A stretch of 34,397 nucleotides of DNA, from positions 1 to 34,397 of the forward strand of contig CAAGJR010000057.1 of assembly GCA_900770265.1 (NCBI GenBank), read 5' to 3'. Position numbers and translations under genes: made by a program. Source of the stretch: an uncultured Acidaminococcus sp. (GTDB lineage Bacteria > Bacillota > Negativicutes > Acidaminococcales > Acidaminococcaceae). Shown here piece by piece: positions 6,744 to 14,547 of this stretch; position 1 is the stretch's first letter, and every line of letters starts with the position of its first letter. The notes beneath the pieces are model-generated. The model was not told the origin of the DNA. It saw only the letters and a list, made by a program, of their open reading frames with translations, and made no database searches.

Positions 6744-9160
6744 ATTTTGTAGAAGCATTGCATACGAAGCGCCTGTTCTTCGACGGTGCCATGGGCACCA
6801 TGCTCCAGGAAGCAGGCCTGAAACCCGGCGAACTGCCGGAAACCTGGAACCTGCTCCATCCGGACAAGGTCCGGACCATCCAGCAGGCCTATGTGCAGGC
6901 CGGGGTGGACATCCTGAAGACCAACACGTTCGGGGCCAACCGCCTGAAGTTCGGGGCTGCCCATGGCCAGCCCGAAGTGGCCGACCTGGTGAAAGCCGGG
7001 GTGGAGATTTCCCGGGCCGCCTTTGCGGCGGAAAACCGCACGGGGTTCGTGGCCCTGGACCTGGGGCCCACGGGCAAGCTGCTCCAGCCCTTCGGGGACC
7101 TGCCCTTTGAAGAAGCCGTGTCCCTGTACGCCGAGCAGGTGAAGGCCGGCGCGGCCGCCGGGGCGGACCTGATCCTCATCGAGACCATGAGCGACAGCTA
7201 CGAAGCCAAGGCTGCCATCCTGGCCGCCAAGGAAAATTCCCACCTGCCCATCGTGTGCACGTTCACCTTCGATGAGGACGGCACGCTGCTGAACGGGGCG
7301 GATGTGACGTCGGCCATGGTCATGGCGGAGGCCCTGGGTGTGGTGGCCGTGGGCTTCAACTGCGGCCAGGGGCCCGACACCCTGGTGAAACTGGTGCCCC
7401 AGGCCCTGAAGGCCGTGGACATCCCTCTGGTGGCCAACCCCAACGCCGGCCTGCCCGTGCAGAAAGACGGCCACACGGTGTTCCACATCGGGGCGGACGA
7501 TTACGCGCCGCTCATGGTGCCCTTTGCGGAAGAAGGGGTCTCTGTGCTGGGCGGCTGCTGCGGCACTACCCCGGCTCACATTGCGAACCTGATCCGGGCC
7601 TGTAAGGATATCCCCCTGCCCGCCCCCCGCACCGGCGCTCCCTGCGCCATCAGCGGGTACGGGAAGGCCGTGGATTTCGAAGGCATGCCCGTGATCATCG
7701 GGGAACGGATCAACCCCACGGGGAAGAAACGGTTGAAGGAGGCCCTGAAGGCCCAGAACATGGACTATGTGTGCCAGCTGGCATTGGAACAGCTGGACAA
7801 GGGCGCCCATGTGCTGGATGTGAACGTGGGGGTGCCCGGGGTGGATGAACCGGCCCTGATCGAAAAGGTGATCCTGACCCTGCAGTCCATCACCTCCGTG
7901 CCGTTGCAGATCGATACGTCCAACATCGAGGCCATGGAACGGGCCCTGCGCATCTACAACGGCCGGCCCCTGCTGAACTCCGTGAACGGCAAGGCAGAGA
8001 ACCTGGCGGCCGTGCTGCCCCTGGCGAAAAAGTACGGGGCGGCGCTCGTGGGCCTGTGCCTGGACGAGGGCGGCATCGCCGATACGGCGGAAGGCCGTCT
8101 GCAGGTGGCGGACAAGGTCATCACCGAAGCCGGCCGATACGGCATCCCGGCGAAAGATATGGTCATGGACCCCCTGGCCATGACCATCAGCACCGGGGGC
8201 CAGAACGCCCAGATCGATCTGGAGGTGATCCGCCGGCTGAAAGAGCGCCACATCAAGACCGTCATGGGGGTGTCCAACATCTCCTTCGGGCTGCCCAGCC
8301 GGGATGCGGTGAACAGCGCGTTCTTCGCCCTGGCCATGCAGGCCGGGCTGTCCGCGGGCATCATCAACCCCAACAGCGCGCCCATGATGCAGGCCTACAT
8401 CGCCTACGGGGCTCTGAGCGGCAAGGATGAGGGCTGCAAGAAGTACGTGGACTACTTCGCCAATGCCCCCCAGATGGTGTTGGTGGCCAAGACGGCCACT
8501 GCGGGCGGTGCCGGAGATGCAGCGAAGGTGGAACCGGGATCGTCCATTCAGCAGGCCATCATCAAGGGGCTGACCACCCAGGTGGAGCAGGGGGTGCGCC
8601 AGGCCCTGGACAGCGGCCGGAAAGCTCTGGACATCATCAACGAGGACATGATCCCCGGCCTGAACGTGGTGGGGGACCTGTTCGAGAAGAAGAAGCTGTT
8701 CCTGCCCCAGCTGCTGGTGAGCGCCGACGCGGCGAAAGCCGGGTTCGAGATCCTGAAACAGTCCATCGCCACCGGGGCCAGTACCGAAAAGGGCGAGCCC
8801 ATCGTGGTCTGCACGGTGAAGGGGGATATCCACGACATCGGCAAGAACATCGTGAAGGTGCTGCTGGAGAACTACGGCTACAACGTCATCGACCTGGGCA
8901 AGGATGTGCCGCCGGAAACGGTGCTGCAGGCTGCCAAAGAGCATGATGCGAAGCTGGTGGGCCTCAGCGCCCTCATGACCACCACCGTGGGGGCCATGGA
9001 GGACACCATCCACCTGCTGCACAAAGAACTGCCCGCCTGTAAGATCATGGTGGGCGGCGCCGTCATGACCGCCGAATACGCCCGCACCATCGGTGCCGAT
9101 TTCTACGGTGCCAATGCCGTGGCCAGCGTGAACTACGCCAACGAACTGTTCCACAAATAA
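6740..9160 (+). CDS. metH: Cobalamin-dependent methionine synthase, short form without reactivation domain
   Basis: An 806-residue enzyme that moves the methyl group of methyltetrahydrofolate via cobalamin to homocysteine. Order of domains: homocysteine-binding barrel (about 1-290; zinc ligands C208 in NCGQG and C273/C274 in GGCCGT), pterin-binding barrel (about 315-570, IIGERINPTGKK), cobalamin cap (about 595-680) and B12-binding Rossmann domain with D-x-H-x-x-G as DIHDIGKN (H698 is the expected lower cobalt ligand). E. coli MetH is about 1227 residues; the missing activation domain is the protein encoded immediately upstream. Start is the ATG at 6740 after GGAGGAACC, overlapping the previous stop; an open frame continues upstream to 6188 but is not coding. 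Such split MetH systems are known in Thermotoga and many anaerobes. Confidence 0.96.
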   Translation: MNFVEALHTKRLFFDGAMGTMLQEAGLKPGELPETWNLLHPDKVRTIQQAYVQAGVDILKTNTFGANRLKFGAAHGQPEVADLVKAGVEISRAAFAAENRTGFVALDLGPTGKLLQPFGDLPFEEAVSLYAEQVKAGAAAGADLILIETMSDSYEAKAAILAAKENSHLPIVCTFTFDEDGTLLNGADVTSAMVMAEALGVVAVGFNCGQGPDTLVKLVPQALKAVDIPLVANPNAGLPVQKDGHTVFHIGADDYAPLMVPFAEEGVSVLGGCCGTTPAHIANLIRACKDIPLPAPRTGAPCAISGYGKAVDFEGMPVIIGERINPTGKKRLKEALKAQNMDYVCQLALEQLDKGAHVLDVNVGVPGVDEPALIEKVILTLQSITSVPLQIDTSNIEAMERALRIYNGRPLLNSVNGKAENLAAVLPLAKKYGAALVGLCLDEGGIADTAEGRLQVADKVITEAGRYGIPAKDMVMDPLAMTISTGGQNAQIDLEVIRRLKERHIKTVMGVSNISFGLPSRDAVNSAFFALAMQAGLSAGIINPNSAPMMQAYIAYGALSGKDEGCKKYVDYFANAPQMVLVAKTATAGGAGDAAKVEPGSSIQQAIIKGLTTQVEQGVRQALDSGRKALDIINEDMIPGLNVVGDLFEKKKLFLPQLLVSADAAKAGFEILKQSIATGASTEKGEPIVVCTVKGDIHDIGKNIVKVLLENYGYNVIDLGKDVPPETVLQAAKEHDAKLVGLSALMTTTVGAMEDTIHLLHKELPACKIMVGGAVMTAEYARTIGADFYGANAVASVNYANELFHK

Positions 9161-9163
9161 TAT

Positions 9164-9300
9164 TATTGTCCTCCCCTGAAAGGGGAGGGGGACCAGCCGA
9201 ATGGCTGGTGGAGGGGTCTTATATCGAGCGTAAAATTTACAGCGGGTGTGAGACCCCTTACCCGCAAGCGGGCCCTTTCCCCCTTTCAGGGGGACACAAA
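9164..9300. repeat. MITE-like palindromic intergenic element after metH
   Basis: The gap between metH and the next gene is almost wholly an inverted-repeat structure. The left end (9166-9190) and right end (about 9272-9298) form imperfect terminal inverted repeats, each with the core CCCCTGAAAGGGG or CCCCTTTCAGGGG, itself a palindrome. Inside are two smaller hairpins, ACCAGCC/GGCTGGT (9192-9198 with 9203-9209) and CCCGC/GCGGG (9261-9272), and a pairing of GAGGGGTCT (9211-9219) with AGACCCCT (9251-9258). The whole could fold into a cruciform or structured RNA. No clear target duplication and no coding capacity are seen. It differs in sequence from the CTACGG-type repeats elsewhere in the window. 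Confidence 0.7.
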
Positions 9301-9319
9301 AATCTGAAAGAAGCTGAAA

Positions 9320-10060
9320 ATGATGAAAAGACCGTTGATCGGCGTTTCCGGAAGCCACATGGTGGACGACCATGGGACGTTTGCCGGGTACCACAGATCC
9401 TATGTGAATGACGATTACATCCGTTCCGTGAACGAAGCCGGCGGGGTGGCCATCCTGGTGCCCTTTACGGAAGACGAGGAAGCTGCGAAGGAAATCCTGA
9501 GCCGGGTGGATGGCCTGGTGCTCAGCGGGGGCCACGATGTGTATCCCCTGCTGTACGGCGAAGAACCCTGCCGCCAGATCGGGCCCGTCTGGCCGGCCCG
9601 GGACCATTTCGACCTGCTGCTGCTGCAAGAGGCCGAACGCCGGGGCATCCCGGTCATGGGCATCTGCCGGGGCTGCCAGATCATCAACGTGGGCCACGGC
9701 GGCACCCTGTACCAGGACCTGTCCCTGGACAAGGACTCCTATGTGAAACATTCCCAGAACCAGGATCCGGCCACGCCCACCCATACGGTGGAAATCCAGG
9801 CCGGCAGCCGGGCGGCGGCCATTTTGGGCCGCACGGAATGGGTGACGAACACCCACCATCACCAGACGGTCCATGCAGTGGGCCAGGGACTGGTGGTCAC
9901 CGGCCGGGCCAAGGACGGCACCGTGGAGATCCTGGAAGGCACCGGGAAGAACTACCTGATGGGGTACCAGTTCCATCCGGAGATGATGTCCATCAATGAC
10001 GACCTGGCCAAAGCCATTTTCAAAGATTTCATCGCAGCCGCTGCTGTAGAAAGGGACTAA
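9320..10060 (+). CDS. Class I glutamine-amidotransferase-like hydrolase (gamma-glutamyl-GABA hydrolase / PuuD type)
   Basis: A 246-residue cytoplasmic enzyme of peptidase family C26. The nucleophile elbow GICRGCQ places the catalytic cysteine at C116, and the His-Glu pair is in YQFHPE near residue 220; LVLSGGHDVYP is the conserved oxyanion-side strand. Family members cut gamma-glutamyl bonds, for example gamma-glutamyl-GABA, giving glutamate. Two ATGs stand in tandem (9320 and 9323); the ribosome binding site is weak. The next gene, an APC permease, starts 4 bp after its stop, which suggests joint import and hydrolysis of an amino acid conjugate. The exact substrate is not deducible. Confidence 0.85.
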   Translation: MMKRPLIGVSGSHMVDDHGTFAGYHRSYVNDDYIRSVNEAGGVAILVPFTEDEEAAKEILSRVDGLVLSGGHDVYPLLYGEEPCRQIGPVWPARDHFDLLLLQEAERRGIPVMGICRGCQIINVGHGGTLYQDLSLDKDSYVKHSQNQDPATPTHTVEIQAGSRAAAILGRTEWVTNTHHHQTVHAVGQGLVVTGRAKDGTVEILEGTGKNYLMGYQFHPEMMSINDDLAKAIFKDFIAAAAVERD

Positions 10061-10064
10061 GCAC

Positions 10065-11369
10065 GTGACGGAGAAAAAAGAGAAATTCGGCCTGTTCAGC
10101 ATCATCCTGCTGGGCATCAATTCCATCATCGGCACGGGCATCTTCCTGCTGCCCAACCGGGCCTACGCCCTCATGGGGCCGGCCTCCCTGGGCATTTTGC
10201 TGTTCGACGCCTGCCTGGCCGGGGCCCTGGCCCTGTGCTTTGCCGAAGCCGCCGGGTTCTTCACCCGGAACGGGGGTCCGTACCTGTACGCCAAGGCGGC
10301 CTTCGGGGACTTCTGGGGCTACGAAGTGGGCGTGCTGAAGTTGGTGGTGACCATCATCGCCTGGGCCGCCATGTCCGTAGGTTTCGCCACCGCTCTGGGC
10401 GCTGCGTTCCCGATGTTTGCCGGTGACTTCGCCAAGGACGTGATCGCCACCATCCTGATCGGCGGGCTCAGCGCTCTGAACATCGCCGGGGTGAAGGCGT
10501 CCAAGTACCTGAACAACATCCTGACCGTGTCCAAGCTGGTGCCCCTGGTACTGTTCATCGCCGTCGGCATCTTCTTCATCAACGGCAGCAACTTCACGCC
10601 GTTCGTGCCGGCGAAACTGGAAGACGGGGCCTTTGCCAACGCGGCCATCACCATGTTCTTCGCCTTCACCGGGTTCGAAGCCATCGCCGTGGGCGCCGAA
10701 GACTTCAAGGACCCCAAGAAGAACCTGCCCCGGGGCATCATCCTGACCATGGTGCTGGTGACGCTGATCTACATGCTGGTGGTGGCCATCTCCATCGGCG
10801 TGCTGGGGCCTGACCTGGCCACGGACAAGGCACCCATCCAGACGGCCATGGGACGGATCCTGGGGCCGGCCGGAGCCTACATCATCCTGGCCGGGACCCT
10901 GCTTTCCATGGGCGGCATCAACATGGCCGAATCGTTCTATGCGCCCCGGGCCTGCACGTCCCTGGCCGAAGACGGCATGCTGCCGGCGGCCCTGGCCAAG
11001 CGGACCCCCTGGGGCACTCCGTACGTGGCCAGTATCGTCATCGCCATCCTGAGCATCCTGCTGGCCTGGAGCGGCAGTTTCACCACACTGGCGGCCATCA
11101 GCGCCGTGTCCCGGTTCACCCAGTACCTGCCCACCTGTCTGGCGGTCATCGTGTTCCGGAAGAAATGGGCGGACCGGCCCCGGACCTATAAGATCCCCGG
11201 CGGTATCCTGATCCCGGTCATCGCCGTGGTCACCAGCCTGTGGATGCTGTCCAACGCCAAGACCATGCAGCTGATCTGGGGCCTGGGCGGATGCCTGGTG
11301 ATTTTGCCCTACTACTTCGTGTATGCGAATAAGAAGAAAAAAGGCCTGATTCAAGAAAAAGAAGAGTGA
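10065..11369 (+). CDS. APC superfamily amino acid permease
   Basis: A 434-residue integral membrane transporter with about 12 hydrophobic helices. The start of helix 1 reads INSIIGTGIFLLP, carrying the unwound G-x-G-x-F-type substrate motif of APC carriers, and FFAFTGFEAIAVGAEDFKDP is the conserved helix 6 region. It probably imports an amino acid or amine by proton symport or exchange. GTG at 10065 is the start, with AAGGGA at 10051-10056 inside the end of the preceding hydrolase gene. The C-terminus is Lys/Glu rich. The stop codon at 11367-11369 falls inside the first unit of a 7-bp repeat array. Confidence 0.88.
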   Translation: MTEKKEKFGLFSIILLGINSIIGTGIFLLPNRAYALMGPASLGILLFDACLAGALALCFAEAAGFFTRNGGPYLYAKAAFGDFWGYEVGVLKLVVTIIAWAAMSVGFATALGAAFPMFAGDFAKDVIATILIGGLSALNIAGVKASKYLNNILTVSKLVPLVLFIAVGIFFINGSNFTPFVPAKLEDGAFANAAITMFFAFTGFEAIAVGAEDFKDPKKNLPRGIILTMVLVTLIYMLVVAISIGVLGPDLATDKAPIQTAMGRILGPAGAYIILAGTLLSMGGINMAESFYAPRACTSLAEDGMLPAALAKRTPWGTPYVASIVIAILSILLAWSGSFTTLAAISAVSRFTQYLPTCLAVIVFRKKWADRPRTYKIPGGILIPVIAVVTSLWMLSNAKTMQLIWGLGGCLVILPYYFVYANKKKKGLIQEKEE

Positions 11370-11392
11370 TGAGTGGGTAGTGGATAGTGAAG
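11365..11392. repeat. Degenerate 7-bp tandem repeat, 4 units (AGTGNNN)
   Basis: Four heptamers in perfect register: AGTGATG (11365), AGTGGGT (11372), AGTGGAT (11379) and AGTGAAG (11386). The first unit includes the stop codon of the permease gene. Read on the other strand the units resemble the CACTANN units at 11591-11639, so the two arrays bracket the intervening element as inverted ends. Confidence 0.75.
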
Positions 11393-11394
11393 GT

Positions 11395-11590
11395 GAAAAT
11401 TTGCCGGCGGCAAATTTTATGGAATGGATAAAACCGCCGGACCTGGGAACGGACGTCCCTTATGGGCCGGCCCTACGGATTGCAGCGGAATGTACGATTT
11501 TTGCGTAGGGGCTACCCGTAAGGGGAGCCCGGACCCAGGTTCGCCCGGAGGGCCACTCATTCATTGCCAGCTGTGCTGGCATCCTCTTGT
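11395..11590. repeat. GC-rich dispersed element with paired hairpin halves
   Basis: This gap holds a palindrome around 11397-11416 (AATTTGCCG facing CGGCAAATT), then two half-elements meeting at CTACGG (11473-11478) and CGTAGG (11504-11509) with 25 bases between them, a right border CCCGGAGGG near 11545, and a small hairpin GCCAGC-TGT-GCTGGC (11566-11580). The same modules occur near 13.0, 16.1, 22.5, 25.9 and 29.2 kb. Confidence 0.7.
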
Positions 11591-11639
11591 CACTAACCAC
11601 TAACCACTAACCACTAACCACCAATCACTATTCACTATG
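11591..11639. repeat. 7-bp tandem repeat, 7 units (CACTAAC and variants)
   Basis: Four perfect copies of CACTAAC (11591-11618) are followed in the same register by CACCAAT, CACTATT and CACTATG. The array ends 21 bases before the hydE start, so a change in copy number would alter the hydE leader. The unit is the inverted counterpart of the array at 11365-11392. Confidence 0.9.
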
Positions 11640-11660
11640 TTTGTTACAGAAAGGATTATC

Positions 11661-12782
11661 ATGACCGATGCTTTGACGACCCTGCTGGCCAAGGGCCAGG
11701 CAATGACCCGCGACGACATGCGGACCCTGCTGGGCCTGACGGACCCGAAGGACCGGAAACGGCTGTACGACGCCGCCTATGACGTGAAGGCCCGCACTGT
11801 GGGCCGGGTGGACTACTACCGGGGCCTGCTGGAATTTTCCAACCGGTGCATCAAGAACTGCAAATACTGCGGCATCCGCCGGGACAACGAGGAAGTGGAA
11901 CGGTTCGACACGGACCGGAACGACCTCCTGGCCATGGCCAAATGGGCCTACGACAACCGGTACGGCTCCCTGACCCTGCAATCCGGCGAGCGGCAGGATG
12001 AAGAGTTCATCGCCTACGTGGAAGGCCTGCTCCGGGACATCAAGGAACTGAGCCACGGCGAGCTGGGCATCACCCTGTGCGTGGGCGAGCAGACCGAGGA
12101 AACGTACCGGCGCTGGTTCAAGGCGGGAGCCCACCGCTATCTGCTGCGCATCGAAAGCAGCAACCCGGCGCTTTATGCCACCCTCCATCCCCAGGACGGG
12201 CACCACGAATGGTCCGTACGGAAGGCCTGCCTGGAGACCCTGCACAAGATCGGCTACCAGGTGGGCACCGGTGTTATGATCGGCCTGCCGGGCCAGACCC
12301 TGGACGATCTGGCCGGGGACATCCAGTTCTACCGGGACATGGATATCGATATGATCGGCATGGGGCCCTATGTGGTCCACCACAACACCCCCATCGGGAA
12401 GGCAGTGGTGGCGGCCGGCGGCAACACGGAAGCGGCCCAGCAGGAACGGTTCATCCTGGGGCTGAACATGATCGCTGTGACCCGGCTGTTTTTGCCCGAC
12501 CGGAACATTGCGGCCACCACGGCGCTCCAGGCCCTGAACCCTCTGGGACGGGAACTGGGCCTCAAGGCCGGGGCCAACATTTTGATGCCCATCGTGACCC
12601 TGCCCAAGTTCCGGCCCGATTACCTGCTGTACGACAACAAGCCCTGCGTGGAAGACAGCCCGGACCAGTGCCGCAACTGCCTGGCCGGCCGGGTGGCCAG
12701 CGTGGGCGATACCGTGGGCTTCGGCAAATGGGGCGACTCCCTGCATTATTTCAAGGAGCATCCGGGCGCAGAAAGAAGATAG
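11661..12782 (+). CDS. hydE: [FeFe] hydrogenase H-cluster maturation radical SAM protein HydE
   Basis: A 373-residue radical SAM protein that acts in the cytoplasm in building the diiron part of the hydrogenase H-cluster. The SAM-binding cluster motif is C-x3-C-x2-C as CIKNCKYC (C63, C67, C70). A second motif C-x7-C-x2-C (C329, C337, C340) matches the extra iron-sulfur site seen in Thermotoga HydE. Start is the ATG at 11661 with GAAAGGA 5 bases upstream; an earlier in-frame ATG at 11637 lies within the heptamer array and has no ribosome binding site. HydF, HydG and the hydrogenase are not in the window, so hydE is unlinked here. PylB and biotin synthase are related, but the motifs favour HydE. 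Confidence 0.9.
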   Translation: MTDALTTLLAKGQAMTRDDMRTLLGLTDPKDRKRLYDAAYDVKARTVGRVDYYRGLLEFSNRCIKNCKYCGIRRDNEEVERFDTDRNDLLAMAKWAYDNRYGSLTLQSGERQDEEFIAYVEGLLRDIKELSHGELGITLCVGEQTEETYRRWFKAGAHRYLLRIESSNPALYATLHPQDGHHEWSVRKACLETLHKIGYQVGTGVMIGLPGQTLDDLAGDIQFYRDMDIDMIGMGPYVVHHNTPIGKAVVAAGGNTEAAQQERFILGLNMIAVTRLFLPDRNIAATTALQALNPLGRELGLKAGANILMPIVTLPKFRPDYLLYDNKPCVEDSPDQCRNCLAGRVASVGDTVGFGKWGDSLHYFKEHPGAERR

Positions 12783-13170
12783 AACGTTCGCTGCGCTCAC
12801 TTTGAGATGTCAGATGTCAGACTGGCAGTGCGGGGCGGAGTGTAGTACTGCCATCAAGTGAAGAGTGCAGAGGGAAGAGTGAAGAGGAAAAGCCGCGAAG
12901 ATCCGGACCATGGCTGTTCTTCCGATGGAAACGCGATGTAGGGGCGGATCGGTGATCCGCCCGCTTACAGGCCCGGGATGGGTCCGCCGGGCGATATTTT
13001 GCCTGCGGCAAAAATCTTGGCAGACCCCTACGGAATGATGATGTACCGTACGCTGCTGTGCCGTAGGGGCTTACCAAGACCGGCCGTCAGGCTGTGTCGC
13101 CCGGTAAGCCCGTCCCTGGCTTCCTTCGGCCCCTGGCTCGTGGCTCCGGGCTCTCGGCCTTTGATATGGC
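12783..13170. repeat. Repeat-filled intergenic region between hydE and the MetE-family gene
   Basis: About 390 bases without a gene. It holds heptamer arrays GATGTCA x2 (12806-12819) and GAAGAGT/GCAGAGG/GAAGAGT/GAAGAGG (12860-12887); a hairpin GGGCGGATC-GGT-GATCCGCCC (about 12942-12962); and a two-half GC-rich element whose halves (12980-13033 and 13061-13112) meet at CTACGG and CCGTAGG with 27 bases between. The left half has stem GGGTCCGCC/GGCAGACCC and an inner hairpin TTTTGCC/GGCAAAA; the right half has GGGCTTACC/GGTAAGCCC. Only short, non-credible open frames occur. Confidence 0.75.
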
Positions 13171-13216
13171 AATAGTGGTTGTTATAGCTTACAGCTATAG
13201 CAACCACTATTTTTTA
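13171..13216. terminator. Very strong hairpin terminator upstream of the MetE-family gene
   Basis: A 19 bp stem (13171-13189 with 13193-13211) with a single G-U type mismatch and a three-base TAC loop is followed by a T-rich run. It is the only clear terminator downstream of hydE. Because it lies 83 bases before the next start codon it could also act in the leader of that gene, but no alternative antiterminator structure is apparent. Confidence 0.8.
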
Positions 13217-13233
13217 TATATTATACAAATCCT

Positions 13234-13250
13234 GGGGAATCCCCTACAAT
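13234..13250 (+). promoter_or_regulatory. Possible promoter/operator of the MetE-family gene
   Basis: TACAAT (13245-13250) is a plausible -10 box 49 bases before the start codon. Directly before it stands the perfect palindrome GGGG-AAT-CCCC (13234-13244), placed where a repressor would block polymerase. The -35 region (TTATAC near 13221) is poor, so this is tentative. Confidence 0.35.
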
Positions 13251-13298
13251 AAGAACCATCAACAACAACCCAGATCAATCTTATTGGAGGAGATACAA

Positions 13299-14420
13299 AT
13301 GACTTTACGTGCACCGTTCCGTTTTGATATCGTCGGCAGTTTCCTGCGTCCCGCCCGGCTGAAAGAGGCCCGGGCCCAGTTCGCCAGAGGCGAGATCGCC
13401 GCTCTGGACCTGAAACAGGTGGAAGACGAGGAAATCGCCAAACTCATCGAAAAGCAGAAGGCCGCCGGCCTGCACACCCTCACCGACGGAGAATTCCGCC
13501 GCAGCTACTGGCACCTGGACTTTTTCTGGGGCCTTCAGGGTATCACCCACATCGAACTGGACCATGGCTACTTCTTCCATGGGGAAGAGACCACCAAGGG
13601 CACGGCCATCGTCACCGGCAGGATCAGCGGCGAGGACCACCCCTTCGTGGAACACTTCAAATATGTGAAGCAGTTCGAGGATGAAAACACCCTGGCCCGC
13701 CAGACCATGCCCGCACCGGCCCAGCTGCTGGCCGAACTGTACCGGGGCGACAACGGGAAGATCACCGATGCGGTGTATCCGGACCACGAACAGCTGATCC
13801 AGGACATCGCCGCCGCCTACCGTCAGGTCATCAAAGACCTGTACGACGCCGGCTGCCGGAACGTGCAGTTCGATGACTGCACCTGGGGCATGTTCTGCGA
13901 CACGGAATACTGGAACAAGCGCCAGGATGGGGCCACGTCCCTGAAGACCATCGCCGGGGAATACCTGCGGCTGAACAACCTGGCCCTGGAAGGCCATCCG
14001 GCCGACCTGGTGATCAATACCCACGTGTGCCGGGGCAACTACCATTCCACCTGGGCCACGAAAGGGGGCTACGCACCCATCGCGCCCCTGCTGTTCGGCC
14101 GGGAGCACGTGGACGGGTTCTACCTGGAATTCGACGATGAACGCAGCGGCGGCTTCGAACCGTTGAAGGAAGTGGCCCCGGGCAAAAAGGTGGTGCTGGG
14201 GCTGGTGACCACGAAACGGGCCGCCCTGGAAAACAAGGACGCCATCGTGGCCCGCATCCACGAAGCCGCGAAGTACGTGCCCCTGGAAAACCTGTGCGTC
14301 AGCCCCCAATGCGGGTTCGCCTCCTGCGAAATCGGCAACAAGCTCACGGAGGAAGAACAGTGGGCCAAGCTGCAGCTGGTGAAGGAAGTGGCGGAAGAAG
14401 TGTGGGGGACCACGCTGTAA
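13299..14420 (+). CDS. Short MetE-family (YxjG/YxjH-like) methyltransferase
   Basis: A 373-residue protein corresponding to the C-terminal catalytic barrel of cobalamin-independent methionine synthase without the N-terminal duplicate barrel. Expected zinc ligands are present: H242 and C244 in NTHVCRGN, probably E277 in YLEFDDE, and C338 in SPQCGFAS. It begins RAPFRFDIVGSFLRP, the usual opening of YxjG/YxjH proteins of Bacillus. Family members transfer a methyl group to homocysteine; the donor of short forms is not always methyl-folate. Start is the ATG at 13299 after GGAGGAG; the in-frame TTG at 13284 overlaps that site and is rejected. A full cobalamin-dependent system is encoded 4 kb upstream, so this may serve another donor or cobalamin-poor conditions (inference). 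Confidence 0.85.
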   Translation: MTLRAPFRFDIVGSFLRPARLKEARAQFARGEIAALDLKQVEDEEIAKLIEKQKAAGLHTLTDGEFRRSYWHLDFFWGLQGITHIELDHGYFFHGEETTKGTAIVTGRISGEDHPFVEHFKYVKQFEDENTLARQTMPAPAQLLAELYRGDNGKITDAVYPDHEQLIQDIAAAYRQVIKDLYDAGCRNVQFDDCTWGMFCDTEYWNKRQDGATSLKTIAGEYLRLNNLALEGHPADLVINTHVCRGNYHSTWATKGGYAPIAPLLFGREHVDGFYLEFDDERSGGFEPLKEVAPGKKVVLGLVTTKRAALENKDAIVARIHEAAKYVPLENLCVSPQCGFASCEIGNKLTEEEQWAKLQLVKEVAEEVWGTTL

Positions 14421-14430
14421 AAGCGCTTTT

Positions 14431-14472
14431 GGTCACTGGTCACTAGTCACTAGTCACTAGTCACTAGCCAAT
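14431..14472. repeat. 7-bp tandem repeat, 5 units plus one degenerate (GGTCACT/AGTCACT)
   Basis: Heptamers GGTCACT twice (14431-14444) then AGTCACT three times (14445-14465), followed by a degraded AGCCAAT. It is followed by the small hairpin GCCAGC-TGAC-GCTGGC (14477-14492), the same module that neighbours the arrays at 11591 and 29324, here in the opposite orientation. Confidence 0.9.
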
Positions 14473-14497
14473 GGAAGCCAGCTGACGCTGGCGAAAT

Positions 14498-14532
14498 AAA
14501 GGAGCTGTGAAGGATTTCTTCACAGCTCCTTT
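14498..14532. terminator. Terminator between convergent genes
   Basis: A perfect 15 bp stem (14498-14512 with 14518-14532) around a five-base loop, starting AAAGGAGC and ending GCTCCTTT. It lies between the rightward MetE-family gene and the leftward GlcD-type gene and probably serves both. Confidence 0.88.
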
Positions 14533-14547
14533 TGTGCGTCCAATATT

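Noticed and set aside
6728..10156. A 1142-residue open frame on the minus strand, and other very long antisense frames (for example 1663-4107, 350-1864 and 20995-22362)
   Set aside because: They lie exactly opposite well-recognised genes, have low-complexity His/Gln/Gly-rich products, and arise because CTG- and GGC-rich codons leave no stops on the opposite strand.
11591..11639. CRISPR array
   Set aside because: Units are 7 bp in direct contact, without spacers, and no cas gene is near.
12978..13175. Small open frames in the hydE to MetE-family gap
   Set aside because: They run through hairpin repeats, give Pro/Arg/Cys-rich products and have no credible start sites.
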